NCBI RefSeq assembly: GCF_027213645.1
Contig: NZ_JAPWGL010000005.1
Coordinates: 62,001 to 126,000, forward strand
Length of the DNA stretch: 64,000 nt
DNA from: Pedobacter rhodius
GTDB taxonomy: Bacteria > Bacteroidota > Bacteroidia > Sphingobacteriales > Sphingobacteriaceae
Reading direction: 5' to 3'
In this document: positions 42,887 to 50,740 of the stretch, piece by piece
How the letters are laid out: each line of letters starts with the position of its first letter
Numbering within the stretch: the stretch's first letter is position 1
Translations under genes and position numbers: made by a program
Notes under the pieces: generated by a model
What the model was told of the DNA's origin: nothing
What the model saw: the letters and a program-made list of their open reading frames with translations, nothing else
Databases searched by the model: none

Positions 42887-44515
42887 CTATTTTTTTACCC
42901 ACTTTTTATAAGGAATGATTAATGCCAGAATAATTGCTACTGCGCATAATAATTTAGCAATTACATCGCCACTTTTAACGTAAAAAGTAATTTCATCATT
43001 TAAATTAATATCTGCTTTTATTGCGGTTCTTGTCCACCATTTGGTGCTCTTAATTACATCACCACGCTGGTTAATGAAGCAAGAAATTCCGGTATTTGCA
43101 GAACGTGCAATATCCCTGTGGGTTTCGATTGCCCGAAGTTTTGCATACATTTCATGCTGAGATTTGCCAGAGGTATTGCCCCACCAGCCATCATTTGTGA
43201 TAATGGCAATAAACTGAGCACCATCCTTAACCTGTTCACCAATCCAATCGCCCCACAAACTTTCGTAACAAACAACCGGTGCTGCACCGATGCCGCTTTG
43301 CGCATACAAAACACTGGGCTTTTCCTGCCAGCCCCATCCACCAACACTTCCGCCAAGTTCAGAAAATACACCATCCAGAAAAGAAAACACTTTCGGAAAA
43401 GGCATCTTTTCAGCGCCTGGAACCAATTTCGATTTATGATAAAACTGAACATTTGCTGAGTTTTCTACCTGCATTGCGGAGTTAAAGTTGTCGTAGTAGA
43501 AGCCAAGGTCAGGTCTGAATTTTGCTGAAATGGTTCTCTTATCAGGATAGGTTTTTACACTTTCTATACCCGTAATTAACGTTCCGTTTTTGTATTTGCT
43601 AAGAAAATTCTGAAGTGTTATAAAATCAGGATTGCTGCGGATTCTATCTTCATCTGCATAATTTGGAATGGCAGTTTCCGGCCAGATAAAATATTCAGTA
43701 TTCGTTTGTCCGATAGAATCGGATAAGTGAGTTAAAATTTTTATTTGTTCTGCGGCAGGAATAATTTCCAGCTTTTGGTATGGGTCTATATTGGGCTGCA
43801 CAACCACTACATTACTTGGTGTGCCTTTTTGCTCCGCATTGAAATATTTTGCCAATGAAATGCCGGTTGGAATGAGAACAACTAAAGCCCAAATGCCTGA
43901 AGTTCTGAATTTTAGATAACCCGACTGAGATTTAAATTTTTTATAGGCTTCGAAAGCTAAAATGTTGCTTAATAAAATCCAAAGTGAGCCACCGTAAACG
44001 CCTGTATAATCGTACCATTGTGCCAACTGGTGCATTCCGGCCAAACCGTTTCCTAAAGTCATCCAGGGAAAAGCTAAATCCCAGGTTTGCTGCAAATATT
44101 CTAAAGCGATGTAAAAAGAAATTAAACCAGAATAAGCTATAGTTTTATTTGTATACCTGCCTAACCGATAAAACAGCCAAAAAGCAAAAGTCATTAGTAG
44201 CGCACCTAAACCATAGGGGATTAGAGAAACGAAAAATGAAACAATTAAACCGATAAAGTCATTATTGTAAGCACTTATGGCATTATAAACCCAATATGTT
44301 GATGCGGTATTCCAGATTAGAAAAGTTAAGCCGGCAGTTAAAAAAATTCTTTTGCCTGTCTTTTTTATTCCGCTTGCAGAAATGTTTTCAAGGGCGATAA
44401 ACAAGGGAACCAAAGCAATTAACAACAAAAGTGTTGTAAACGGCATTGGCGGCCAGGCCAGCCAAAGAAGAAATGCGCTTAGTAAAGCGAGTAGGTAGGT
44501 TTTTTTAGATTTCAT
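42887..44515 (-). CDS. lnt: Apolipoprotein N-acyltransferase
   Basis: A 542-residue inner-membrane enzyme that adds the third acyl chain to lipoproteins. About seven transmembrane helices, then a periplasmic nitrilase-like domain with the Glu-Lys-Cys triad: FIWPETAIPNYAD, FYHKSKLVPGAEKMPFPKVF, PVVCYESLWGDW. The closing motifs IAIITNDGWWGNTSG and ARSANTGISCFINQRGDV are present. It opens a minus-strand unit with DinB and lspA. Confidence 0.95.
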   Translation of the reverse strand: MKSKKTYLLALLSAFLLWLAWPPMPFTTLLLLIALVPLFIALENISASGIKKTGKRIFLTAGLTFLIWNTASTYWVYNAISAYNNDFIGLIVSFFVSLIPYGLGALLMTFAFWLFYRLGRYTNKTIAYSGLISFYIALEYLQQTWDLAFPWMTLGNGLAGMHQLAQWYDYTGVYGGSLWILLSNILAFEAYKKFKSQSGYLKFRTSGIWALVVLIPTGISLAKYFNAEQKGTPSNVVVVQPNIDPYQKLEIIPAAEQIKILTHLSDSIGQTNTEYFIWPETAIPNYADEDRIRSNPDFITLQNFLSKYKNGTLITGIESVKTYPDKRTISAKFRPDLGFYYDNFNSAMQVENSANVQFYHKSKLVPGAEKMPFPKVFSFLDGVFSELGGSVGGWGWQEKPSVLYAQSGIGAAPVVCYESLWGDWIGEQVKDGAQFIAIITNDGWWGNTSGKSQHEMYAKLRAIETHRDIARSANTGISCFINQRGDVIKSTKWWTRTAIKADINLNDEITFYVKSGDVIAKLLCAVAIILALIIPYKKWVKK

Positions 44516-44526
44516 ATAAAAATACT

Positions 44527-44636
44527 TGTCATTCTGACGCAGGAAGAATCTCTATGCGATAGAAAACTGACTTTGTTTTTTGTTAACGTAAGTGCAGTGC
44601 GATTTTGTTATAGATGCTTCGTGCCTCAGCATGACA
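44527..44636. repeat. Intergenic inverted repeat (TGTCATTCTGACGCAGG type)
   Basis: Left arm TGTCATTCTGACGCAGGAAG followed by AATCTCTAT (to 44555) pairs with the right arm ending ATAGATGCTTCGTGCCTCAG and CATGACA (44610-44636), about 27 bp with few mismatches and a 54-nt loop. Confidence 0.85.
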
Positions 44637-44647
44637 GCGGTTTTTAT

Positions 44648-45295
44648 CTAAAAACTATCTAAAATAGCGGCTTTTTTAGCTTCATACTCTTCCTGCGTAA
44701 TTAAATGTTTATCATATAAAGTTTTCAGTTTGCGCAACTTTAAGGTTGTTTCATCTTCTGGTTCTTCTACAACTTCCGCAATTTGAATAGGTTCAGGAGT
44801 TGGCGTTTCTATTGGGGCAACATCGGCAAATGGCTGTTGAGCGGAAAGATTAATAGGCGATGCCATCGCACGGTTTTCTTCCAGCTTTTGCTGATGTAAC
44901 AATTCTTTATAAGCTTCTAATTGCTGATTAGCGGCCTGATGCAATTTCCTTGCCTGTACTTTAGGTATGAATTCAGTAACGATGTTTTCGCCATGCTGTG
45001 GAACGCAGATGAACTTTGAACCAAAAAATTCTTCTTTGAACGAAACCTCCTTCACGCTTTTCCAGGAAATGTCTTTAAAATTCATGGTTAAACCCAGGTT
45101 GCCGGGTTCGCAGTAGAAAATGCGTTTGTTGGTAATTGCAATGCTATCCGGTAATAAGTTTACCGCTGGTTTTTTCTGCACACCCAGGTATAAAATTTCT
45201 TCGCCTGATGTTAAAAGGTCGTTTAATTTTCCAATAACTTTTTCAACCGCTTTCGGGTCTTGCTCGTCACTTAAAAATCTATCTATGCTAATCAT
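44648..45295 (-). CDS. PH-like domain protein with C-terminal SHOCT motif
   Basis: A 215-residue cytosolic protein. Residues 30-130 resemble a bacterial PH domain (EEILYLGVQKKPAVNLLPDS, IAITNKRIFYCEPGNLGLTM, DISWKSVKEVSFKEEFFGSK), followed by a Gln/Pro/Glu-rich linker. The end KLRKLKTLYDKHLITQEEYE then AKKAAIL is a SHOCT motif, often found at protein ends and linked to membrane or oligomer binding. Function unknown. It lies between lnt and rsmI on the same strand. Confidence 0.85.
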   Translation of the reverse strand: MISIDRFLSDEQDPKAVEKVIGKLNDLLTSGEEILYLGVQKKPAVNLLPDSIAITNKRIFYCEPGNLGLTMNFKDISWKSVKEVSFKEEFFGSKFICVPQHGENIVTEFIPKVQARKLHQAANQQLEAYKELLHQQKLEENRAMASPINLSAQQPFADVAPIETPTPEPIQIAEVVEEPEDETTLKLRKLKTLYDKHLITQEEYEAKKAAILDSF

Positions 45296-45333
45296 AATAT
45301 TTTTTAAAATTGAATGATGTTAATTTATAGATG

Positions 45334-46062
45334 CTAATTTTCAGCATCATCATATTTGTTTTTGTTCTTTGCCCTTTCACCCTTGCTCATCTCTTTCCCT
45401 GCAATGCAAATTACGAATTCTCCTTTTAAAGTATTGTTTTCAAAATGTGATTTTATTTCGACCAAAGTTCCCCGAACGGTTTCTTCGAACATTTTAGTTA
45501 ATTCCCTGCTTACTGATGCCTGTCTGTCGGCGCCTAGGTATTGCGAAAACTCCTCCAGCGTTTTTAATAAACGGTGCGGACTTTCGTAAAGTATAATCGT
45601 ACGGTCTTCTTCAGCCAGTTTTTTAAACTTAGTTTGTCTGCCTTTTTTTACAGGCAGAAACCCCTCAAAACAAAAAGCATCGGCTGGTAAACCGGAGTTA
45701 ACCAAAGCCGGAACAAATGCGGTAGCGCCAGGCAAACACTCTACAGCAACATCATTTTTTATCGCCTCGCGCACCAGGAAAAAACCCGGATCTGATATTG
45801 CAGGTGTTCCTGCATCAGAAATCAAAGCAATTTTTTGCCCCTCGTTCAAGAATTTGATAATTTCAGAAGTCGCTTTGTGTTCATTATGCTGATGGTGAGC
45901 AAAAACCTTTTTATCGATGCCAAAATGCTTTAACATCGGGGCACTTGTCCGGGTATCTTCAGCCAGAATCAAATCACATTCTTTTAATATCCGGATGGCC
46001 CTGAAGGTCATATCTTCCAGATTGCCTATTGGCGTAGGTACGAGAAATAGTTTGCCATCCAT
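45334..46062 (-). CDS. rsmI: 16S rRNA (cytidine1402-2'-O)-methyltransferase
   Basis: A 242-residue SAM-dependent enzyme. Visible motifs: KLFLVPTPIGNLEDMTFRAI near the start, CDLILAEDTRTS, ALISDAGTPAISDPGFFLVR, PGATAFVPALVNSGLP, FEGFLPVKKGRQTK, TIILYESPHRLLKTL and SRELTKMFEE. Methylates the decoding site of the small ribosomal subunit. Divergent from serS. Confidence 0.96.
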   Translation of the reverse strand: MDGKLFLVPTPIGNLEDMTFRAIRILKECDLILAEDTRTSAPMLKHFGIDKKVFAHHQHNEHKATSEIIKFLNEGQKIALISDAGTPAISDPGFFLVREAIKNDVAVECLPGATAFVPALVNSGLPADAFCFEGFLPVKKGRQTKFKKLAEEDRTIILYESPHRLLKTLEEFSQYLGADRQASVSRELTKMFEETVRGTLVEIKSHFENNTLKGEFVICIAGKEMSKGERAKNKNKYDDAEN

Positions 46063-46075
46063 AGTATTTTGAGTT

Positions 46076-46144
46076 CGTCATTGCGAGGAGGAACGACAAA
46101 GCAATCTTTTCGAGAGAGATTGCCGCACTACGTTCGCAATGACG
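46076..46144. repeat. Intergenic inverted repeat (CGTCATTGCGAGGAGG type)
   Basis: Left arm CGTCATTGCGAGGAGGAACG followed by ACAAAGCAATCT (46076-46107) pairs with the right arm AGATTGCCGCACTACGTTCG then CAATGACG (46117-46144). A dispersed repeat family in many bacteria. It lies between rsmI and serS. Confidence 0.9.
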
Positions 46145-46154
46145 ACTTAATTAT

Positions 46155-46162
46155 TATCTTTG
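46155..46162 (+). promoter_or_regulatory. Candidate -7 box of serS
   Basis: TATCTTTG fits TAnnTTTG, 15 nt before the ATG at 46178. TTCG, 18 nt upstream in the repeat arm, may act as -33 element, so the repeat and promoter overlap. Confidence 0.45.
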
Positions 46163-46177
46163 TGAAAAAATTAAATA

Positions 46178-47449
46178 ATGCTGCAAGTTAACTATATCCG
46201 CGAAAATAGAGAGAAAGTTTTAGAACGTTTAAGTGTGCGTAACTTTAAACAACCAGAGTTGGTAGATGAAATCATTAAAATTGATGAAGAGCGTCGTTCC
46301 ACACAAACTTCCTTAGATAATATTTCCGCTGAAGCAAATGCAGCCGCCAAGCAAATCGGCGATTTAATGCGTACGGGTAAAAAGTATGAAGCCGAAGCGA
46401 TTAAAGCGAAAACTGCTTCACATAAAGAAAACATTAAGGCGCTAACCGAGAAATTAACTGAACTGGAAGCCGCTCAGTTTAATGCTATTGTTCAGCTGCC
46501 AAATTTACCTTACGATTTAGTTCCGAAAGGCTCAACCGCAGAAGAAAATGAGGTCGTTTATCTGCATGGTGCGCCAGCAGCATTACCAACAAAAGCTTTG
46601 CCGCATTGGGAATTAGCCGCTAAATACGATATTATCGATTTTGAATTAGGCGTTAAAATTACCGGCGCAGGTTTCCCGGTTTACAAAGGTAAAGGCGCAA
46701 GGTTACAACGGGCGCTAATCAATTTCTTTTTGGATCATGCTACAGCTGCGGGTTATAAAGAGATGCAGGTGCCGCATTTGGTTAATGCTGCTTCGGGTTT
46801 TGGTACCGGACAGTTGCCTGATAAAGAAGGCCAGATGTATCATTCAACAATTGATGACCTGTATTTAATCCCTACTGCAGAGGTTCCGGTTACTAATTTA
46901 TACCGTGATGTTATTGTTAAGGAAGAAGATTTGCCTATAAAAAATACAGCTTATACACCTTGTTTCCGTCGGGAGGCAGGTTCTTATGGCGCACATGTAC
47001 GTGGCTTAAATCGCTTACATCAATTTGATAAGGTTGAGGTGGTGCAAATTACACATCCGGATAAATCTTATGAAACCTTAGAAGAAATGAGCCGGTACGT
47101 TCAGTCTTTATTGCATGAATTAGGGTTACATTACCGTGTTTTACGTTTATGCGGCGGTGATATGGGTTTTACGTCGGCCATGACTTATGATATGGAAGTT
47201 TGGAGTGCAGCACAAGAACGTTGGTTAGAGGTCTCTTCAGTGTCTAATTTCGAAACCTACCAGGCTAACCGGTTAAAACTTCGTTATAAAGGCAAGGAAG
47301 GGAAAGCACAATTAGCACATTCTCTAAATGGTAGTGCTTTGGCATTGCCGCGTATTGTAGCTTCGATTTTAGAAAATTACCAAACAGAAAACGGAATCAA
47401 AATTCCAGAGGCTTTGGTGAAATATACTGGTTTCGATATAATTGATTAA
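46178..47449 (+). CDS. serS: Seryl-tRNA synthetase
   Basis: A 423-residue class II synthetase. N-terminal long coiled-coil arm (about residues 25-105) that grips tRNA-Ser; catalytic domain with GAGFPVYKGKGARLQRALIN, YLIPTAEVPVTNLYRD, PCFRREAGSYGAHVRGLNRL (motif 2), QFDKVEVVQI and HSLNGSALALPRIVASILEN (motif 3). Length normal. Confidence 0.97.
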   Translation: MLQVNYIRENREKVLERLSVRNFKQPELVDEIIKIDEERRSTQTSLDNISAEANAAAKQIGDLMRTGKKYEAEAIKAKTASHKENIKALTEKLTELEAAQFNAIVQLPNLPYDLVPKGSTAEENEVVYLHGAPAALPTKALPHWELAAKYDIIDFELGVKITGAGFPVYKGKGARLQRALINFFLDHATAAGYKEMQVPHLVNAASGFGTGQLPDKEGQMYHSTIDDLYLIPTAEVPVTNLYRDVIVKEEDLPIKNTAYTPCFRREAGSYGAHVRGLNRLHQFDKVEVVQITHPDKSYETLEEMSRYVQSLLHELGLHYRVLRLCGGDMGFTSAMTYDMEVWSAAQERWLEVSSVSNFETYQANRLKLRYKGKEGKAQLAHSLNGSALALPRIVASILENYQTENGIKIPEALVKYTGFDIID

Positions 47450-47470
47450 TCAATAAATAAGTTCTCATCT

Positions 47471-47480
47471 GATAGCTATC
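47471..47480. repeat. GATAGCTATC palindrome
   Basis: CTGATAGCTATCGGAT, almost the 18-nt palindrome ATCCGATAGCTATCGGAT found perfectly at 50697-50714. A single copy behind serS. Confidence 0.5.
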
Positions 47481-47503
47481 GGATGAAGGGAATATTTGAA
47501 CAC

Positions 47504-47535
47504 AAAAAAAGCTTTGCATCGCTGCAAAGCTTTTT
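47504..47535 (+). terminator. Rho-independent terminator of serS
   Basis: AAAAAAAGCTTTGC-atcgct-GCAAAGCTTTTT, a stem extended by A-T pairs and flanked by T run. Confidence 0.88.
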
Positions 47536-47566
47536 GTTTATGTTGATAGATGTAAATATAGTCTGA

Positions 47567-47881
47567 TTATAAAATCAAAATTAATAATAAGATAACGATG
47601 ATGATTGCACCTACTGAAAGGTAAACACCACCAGAAATTGCACGAGCCTGGTTTTTCATTTCTTTCAATTCTTTACGTAAGGCTTTACGTTCAGTTTTGG
47701 TTAAGTTTGATTTATCCATGTCTCTAATCTCTTCAACTCGGGTTTTAATTTTCTCTAGTTGAGCAGATTGTTCAGTAGTCAATTCAGAAGGATTTTTTGC
47801 AGGTTTATCAGCAGCCTGTGCTGAATTAAAACTAATTCCTAAAGAGAAAACAAGGGCTAAGGTGTAAATGAATTTTTTCAT
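47567..47881 (-). CDS. Small secreted/membrane coiled-coil protein, unknown function
   Basis: A 104-residue protein with a signal peptide (MKKFIYTLALVFSLGISFNS then AQA), a charged helical middle (LTTEQSAQLEKIKTRVEEIR, KTERKALRKELKEMKNQAR) and a C-terminal transmembrane helix (VYLSVGAIIIVILLLILIL). Similar small proteins are common in Bacteroidota but uncharacterised; no family name is offered. It may sit in the inner membrane with the coiled coil in the periplasm. Confidence 0.75.
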   Translation of the reverse strand: MKKFIYTLALVFSLGISFNSAQAADKPAKNPSELTTEQSAQLEKIKTRVEEIRDMDKSNLTKTERKALRKELKEMKNQARAISGGVYLSVGAIIIVILLLILIL

Positions 47882-47918
47882 AATATTTTAATTTTTTAAT
47901 GTTTATTGTCTGATTAAC

Positions 47919-47950
47919 AAAAAACCTGCAAAAATGTTCTTGCAGGTTTT
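47919..47950 (-). terminator. Terminator of the SIMPL gene
   Basis: AAAACCTGCA-aaaatgttct-TGCAGGTTTT, a 10-bp stem between the two minus-strand genes; on the minus strand a T run follows. Works in both directions. Confidence 0.75.
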
Positions 47951-47980
47951 AAAAAAGCGTTAATTCAGATGTTAAATATT

Positions 47981-48670
47981 TTACTTAATCTCAAAAATTG
48001 CATTTACGGTGAAATTCAGTTTAATTTTCTTAAAATCAATTTCAGGCGCAGGCGCGCTATCGTCGGCCATTTCGGTTTTCATCATATAGTTTCTGTAAAC
48101 CGGCTGTATAATATTATCGCCACCATCCTGTATCTCAATTACACTGCCGAGTTTATCGCCTAATGCTTCAACCATATAGGTGGCTTTTTCCTTTGCAGCC
48201 ATTAAAGCTTTAATCTTTAATTCTTTTTTAAGTCCCTCAATTTTAGAATAATCATAACTTTCAATGTTTGTACTTGCTATTCCTTTGGCATCAATTCCTT
48301 CTAATAAAGCGTTGAACTTGTTTAAATCGCTTACTTTTAAACGGTATTGTTTACTTGCCAGGAAATCGGGATTTTTCTTTTTTTCCGTAGCATAATTCCA
48401 GCTGCTTAGATTGCTTATGGTTAAATTTTCTTTTGCAATTCCTGCTTTTTGTACTGCGGCATAAAGTTGTTTTTCTAACTCCGTAATTTCGACTTTCTTC
48501 TTTCCGTTCAGGTATTCTTTTAAGGAAATACTGATGTAAATAATATCTGGAGTAACTTCAGTTTCGGCAGAACCGCTCACATTAATTTTTCTACGTAAAT
48601 CTGCTTGCTGAGCCATTGCCGATGAAAGGCCTAAAAATGCAACGAATGCAATTGCTATTAACTTTTTCAT
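47981..48670 (-). CDS. SIMPL-domain (DUF541) protein
   Basis: A 229-residue secreted protein. The ATG at 48670 gives signal MKKLIAIAFVAFLGLSSAMA; an upstream ATG at 48724 would spoil the signal peptide. The SIMPL core is visible: RKINVSGSAETEVTPDIIYI followed by SISLKEYL, AIAKENLTISNLSSWNY, YRLKVSDLNKFNALLEGID, LKIKALMAAKEKATYMVEAL and GDKLGSVIEIQDG. Function in this periplasmic family is unclear, sometimes linked to oxidative stress and signalling. Confidence 0.9.
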   Translation of the reverse strand: MKKLIAIAFVAFLGLSSAMAQQADLRRKINVSGSAETEVTPDIIYISISLKEYLNGKKKVEITELEKQLYAAVQKAGIAKENLTISNLSSWNYATEKKKNPDFLASKQYRLKVSDLNKFNALLEGIDAKGIASTNIESYDYSKIEGLKKELKIKALMAAKEKATYMVEALGDKLGSVIEIQDGGDNIIQPVYRNYMMKTEMADDSAPAPEIDFKKIKLNFTVNAIFEIK

Positions 48671-49251
48671 AATCTTATTTTCTTTGTGTGTGTTGTAATG
48701 ATGCTGATTCAGCACAAATTCCACACCGAGATTAAAAATTTTTTATTTTTTTTGAAAATTATTTATGGTAATTTATGGCAAAACCCGTCCTGCCATACAC
48801 GCTGGCCACGAATAAAAATTGAGGGCTACCGTTATTGGGTTTAAAATAAAGGTTTATGCTACTTTCTTGTTTCTTTGAATCATCAATCTCCCCCATTCCT
48901 ACGGAGCAAAAAAATAACGTAATTATAGTTACCGGTGAATCATCACTCCGGAAGATAAAGGATGAGTTAAAATAAATTATTGCAGATTTTACCCTTTAAT
49001 CCGTCAGAACGGATCAGTCCGGAATAAGCACACAGCAAAATAGAGGATTTTAAGCGATGACAGGACCGAAATAGCTAAAGCAAGTCCCAGCTTTATTTTT
49101 TAAAAAAAAAATAAAAGAAAGAAAGAGAAAATATGCGCTAGGTTTTATGCTTAAATAGACGGAATATAAATGTTTATAAAACCCGGCGCAGCAGAAATTT
49201 CTGCAATTTTAATTGCATTACAGTTTAGAGCACTGTAATTGGAGCATCAGA
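48671..49251. other. Gene-free stretch; shared motif block at 48754-48907
   Basis: No supportable gene in about 580 bp. A T run plus GAAAA (48754), GTCCTGCCAT (48787-48796), CAC spaced as at 25.4 kb, CCGTT, GGGTTTA and CTACGGAGC (48899) repeat the order seen at 25368-25503. Foldbacks include CCGG-tgaatcatcact-CCGG near 48931-48950. An A-rich tract lies at 49101-49130. Confidence 0.4.
49217..49239 (-). terminator. Possible terminator after the cold-shock gene
   Basis: ATTACAGT-ttagagc-ACTGTAAT, an 8-bp stem just beyond the stop codon at 49252. The U tract is weak; another foldback GCAATT-tt-AATTGC lies at 49203-49216. Confidence 0.35.
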
Positions 49252-49704
49252 TTATACTTTAGTTACTTTTACAGCAGTTGGTCCTTTTTGGCCCATTTCT
49301 ACTTCAAATGTAACTTTATCGCCCTCTTTAATTTGAGTTACACAACCATTGGCGTGAACAAAAATGCTATCCTGGGTTTCAGTATTTTTAATGAAACCGT
49401 AACCTTTGCTATCGTTAAAGAATGTAACCGTTCCTTTTTTAACAGGATTTTCATCAATAATGTCTTCTTGTCTGGTAATACCAATTTGAACATCTTCGAT
49501 ATTGAACACTTTTTTCTTCTTTGGATCCGGTGGCGTAGATGAAATGTTGCCATTTTCATCAACATACGCAAACATTTCTTCAAGGGCCAGCCCTTTTTTT
49601 GCATTAGATTGGCGCTCTTCTTTTTTCTCTTGTTTGTCTTTTTGTTTTTTTAATCGTTTTTTTTCGTTCTCTTTTTTACTGTAAGTTGCCTGAGATTTAG
49701 CCAT
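49252..49704 (-). CDS. Cold-shock-domain protein with basic N-terminal extension
   Basis: A 150-residue protein. Residues 1-80 are Lys/Glu-rich and likely disordered (KKENEKKRLKKQKDKQEKKE); residues 85-150 form a cold-shock domain with RNA-binding motifs FFNDSKGYGFIKN and DSIFVHANG and the end GPTAVKVTKV. Probably an RNA chaperone. The extension is a Bacteroidota variant of the family. A TATCTTTG box lies about 54 nt upstream of the start. Confidence 0.92.
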   Translation of the reverse strand: MAKSQATYSKKENEKKRLKKQKDKQEKKEERQSNAKKGLALEEMFAYVDENGNISSTPPDPKKKKVFNIEDVQIGITRQEDIIDENPVKKGTVTFFNDSKGYGFIKNTETQDSIFVHANGCVTQIKEGDKVTFEVEMGQKGPTAVKVTKV

Positions 49705-49757
49705 ATTTATTTAATTGTTTTATTTTTAGAAAGGATGAGTGGAAATGCAGAATTATC

Positions 49758-49765
49758 CAAAGATA
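49758..49765 (-). promoter_or_regulatory. Candidate -7 box of the cold-shock gene
   Basis: TATCTTTG on the minus strand fits TAnnTTTG, 53 nt before the ATG; a leader of this length could carry cold-dependent control. Confidence 0.4.
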
Positions 49766-49834
49766 ACAATACTAAAACGAAAACACGATTTTATTCCGTT
49801 AAGCGCTATTGCAGGAAACTAAAAATGTTTATTT

Positions 49835-49980
49835 AGCCACAGATTCGCAGATTTTTCCTTTTTTATTATAAGATAAAAAGGATGTACGCAGATTTTGATT
49901 TTAAAAATATTGCCACAGAGACACAGATTTACACGAAACTGAATTGAAATTTTTCTGTGCGTTCAGTGTTTCCGTGGTTA
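49835..49980. repeat. Intergenic repeat pair (CCACAGAGACACAG type)
   Basis: TAGCCACAGATTCGCAGATT (49835) and TTGCCACAGAGACACAGATT (49910) are two related units; the second is answered by GTGTTTCCGTGGTTAA near 49967-49982, forming an imperfect inverted repeat. It fills most of the gap between the cold-shock and GNAT genes. Confidence 0.7.
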
Positions 49981-50022
49981 ATTAAATACAAAAGCAACCC
50001 GCAAATCTGAGGTCATTACCAG

Positions 50023-50559
50023 TTATACCCTTTGCATCCATTTATCTTTATCAACCTGGTAAACGAAATTCCATTTTACCGGTTCTCCATAATAAGCTAC
50101 TTCAAGTTCACCTGTTTTTTTTGCACCCAACTTTTCGGTTGCTTTTTGTGAACGGAAATTTGTTGCACCTATATGGAGGATAACCTTGTCCACAAACCGG
50201 AAAGCATAATCCAGCATCAGTTTTTTTAACGCAGCATTATATCCTTTGCCCCAAAAGTCGCGACCAATAAAAGTATAGCCAACGGCAACTGAATTATTGG
50301 CTTCATCTAAATCATAATATCTTGAACTTCCTGCGACCTGTTTGGTTACCTTGTCATAAACGATAAAAGCGCCAGTAGATTCCATAGCGCCTTTGAAAAA
50401 GTTTTCGAAAACTTCGCGTTTATAGCGGTCTTTATTTGGATGTTGTTCCCAGATTAAAGGATCAGATGCTACAGCATAAAGTTTTTCAAAATCATCAGCC
50501 TTTAAGGGAATTACTTGAATCAAGTCATTTTCCAGCTTAGGTTGTAAATCGAAGTTCAT
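50023..50559 (-). CDS. GNAT-family N-acetyltransferase (RimJ/RimL-like)
   Basis: A 178-residue acetyltransferase with the GNAT fold: DDFEKLYAVASDPLIWEQHP, GAFIVYDKVTKQVAGSSRYY, VAVGYTFIGRDFWGKGYNAA (acetyl-CoA loop) and ATNFRSQKATEKLGAKKTGE near the end. The layout fits RimJ/RimL-type enzymes that act on proteins or small molecules; the substrate is unknown. It lies downstream of the fabV terminator on the same strand. Confidence 0.9.
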   Translation of the reverse strand: MNFDLQPKLENDLIQVIPLKADDFEKLYAVASDPLIWEQHPNKDRYKREVFENFFKGAMESTGAFIVYDKVTKQVAGSSRYYDLDEANNSVAVGYTFIGRDFWGKGYNAALKKLMLDYAFRFVDKVILHIGATNFRSQKATEKLGAKKTGELEVAYYGEPVKWNFVYQVDKDKWMQRV

Positions 50560-50571
50560 GATTTTCTTTTA

Positions 50572-50601
50572 TTAAAAACGGCCGGCTAAAAAGCCGGCCG
50601 T
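50572..50601 (-). terminator. Rho-independent terminator of fabV
   Basis: ACGGCCGGCT-aaaa-AGCCGGCCGT (10-bp G+C stem) followed on the minus strand by a T run. It prevents read-through into the GNAT gene. Confidence 0.85.
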
Positions 50602-50617
50602 AAATGTTATTTATGTA

Positions 50618-50728
50618 GTCGTCATTTCGATCGCAGTGGAGAAATCTTAGTACAACAAAAAGTAAAGGACAAAGATTTCTCCGTTCGCTGCGCTACATCC
50701 GATAGCTATCGGATCGAAACGACGAAAT
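50618..50728. repeat. Intergenic inverted repeat with embedded palindrome
   Basis: Left arm GTCGTCATTTCGATCGCAGT followed by GGAGAAATCTT (50618-50648) pairs with the right arm AAAGATTTCTCCGTTCGCTG through GATCGAAACGACGAAATGG (50670-50730). The right arm holds the perfect 18-nt palindrome ATCCGATAGCTATCGGAT (50697-50714). Between fabV and its terminator. Confidence 0.85.
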
Positions 50729-50740
50729 GGGTAAATACCT

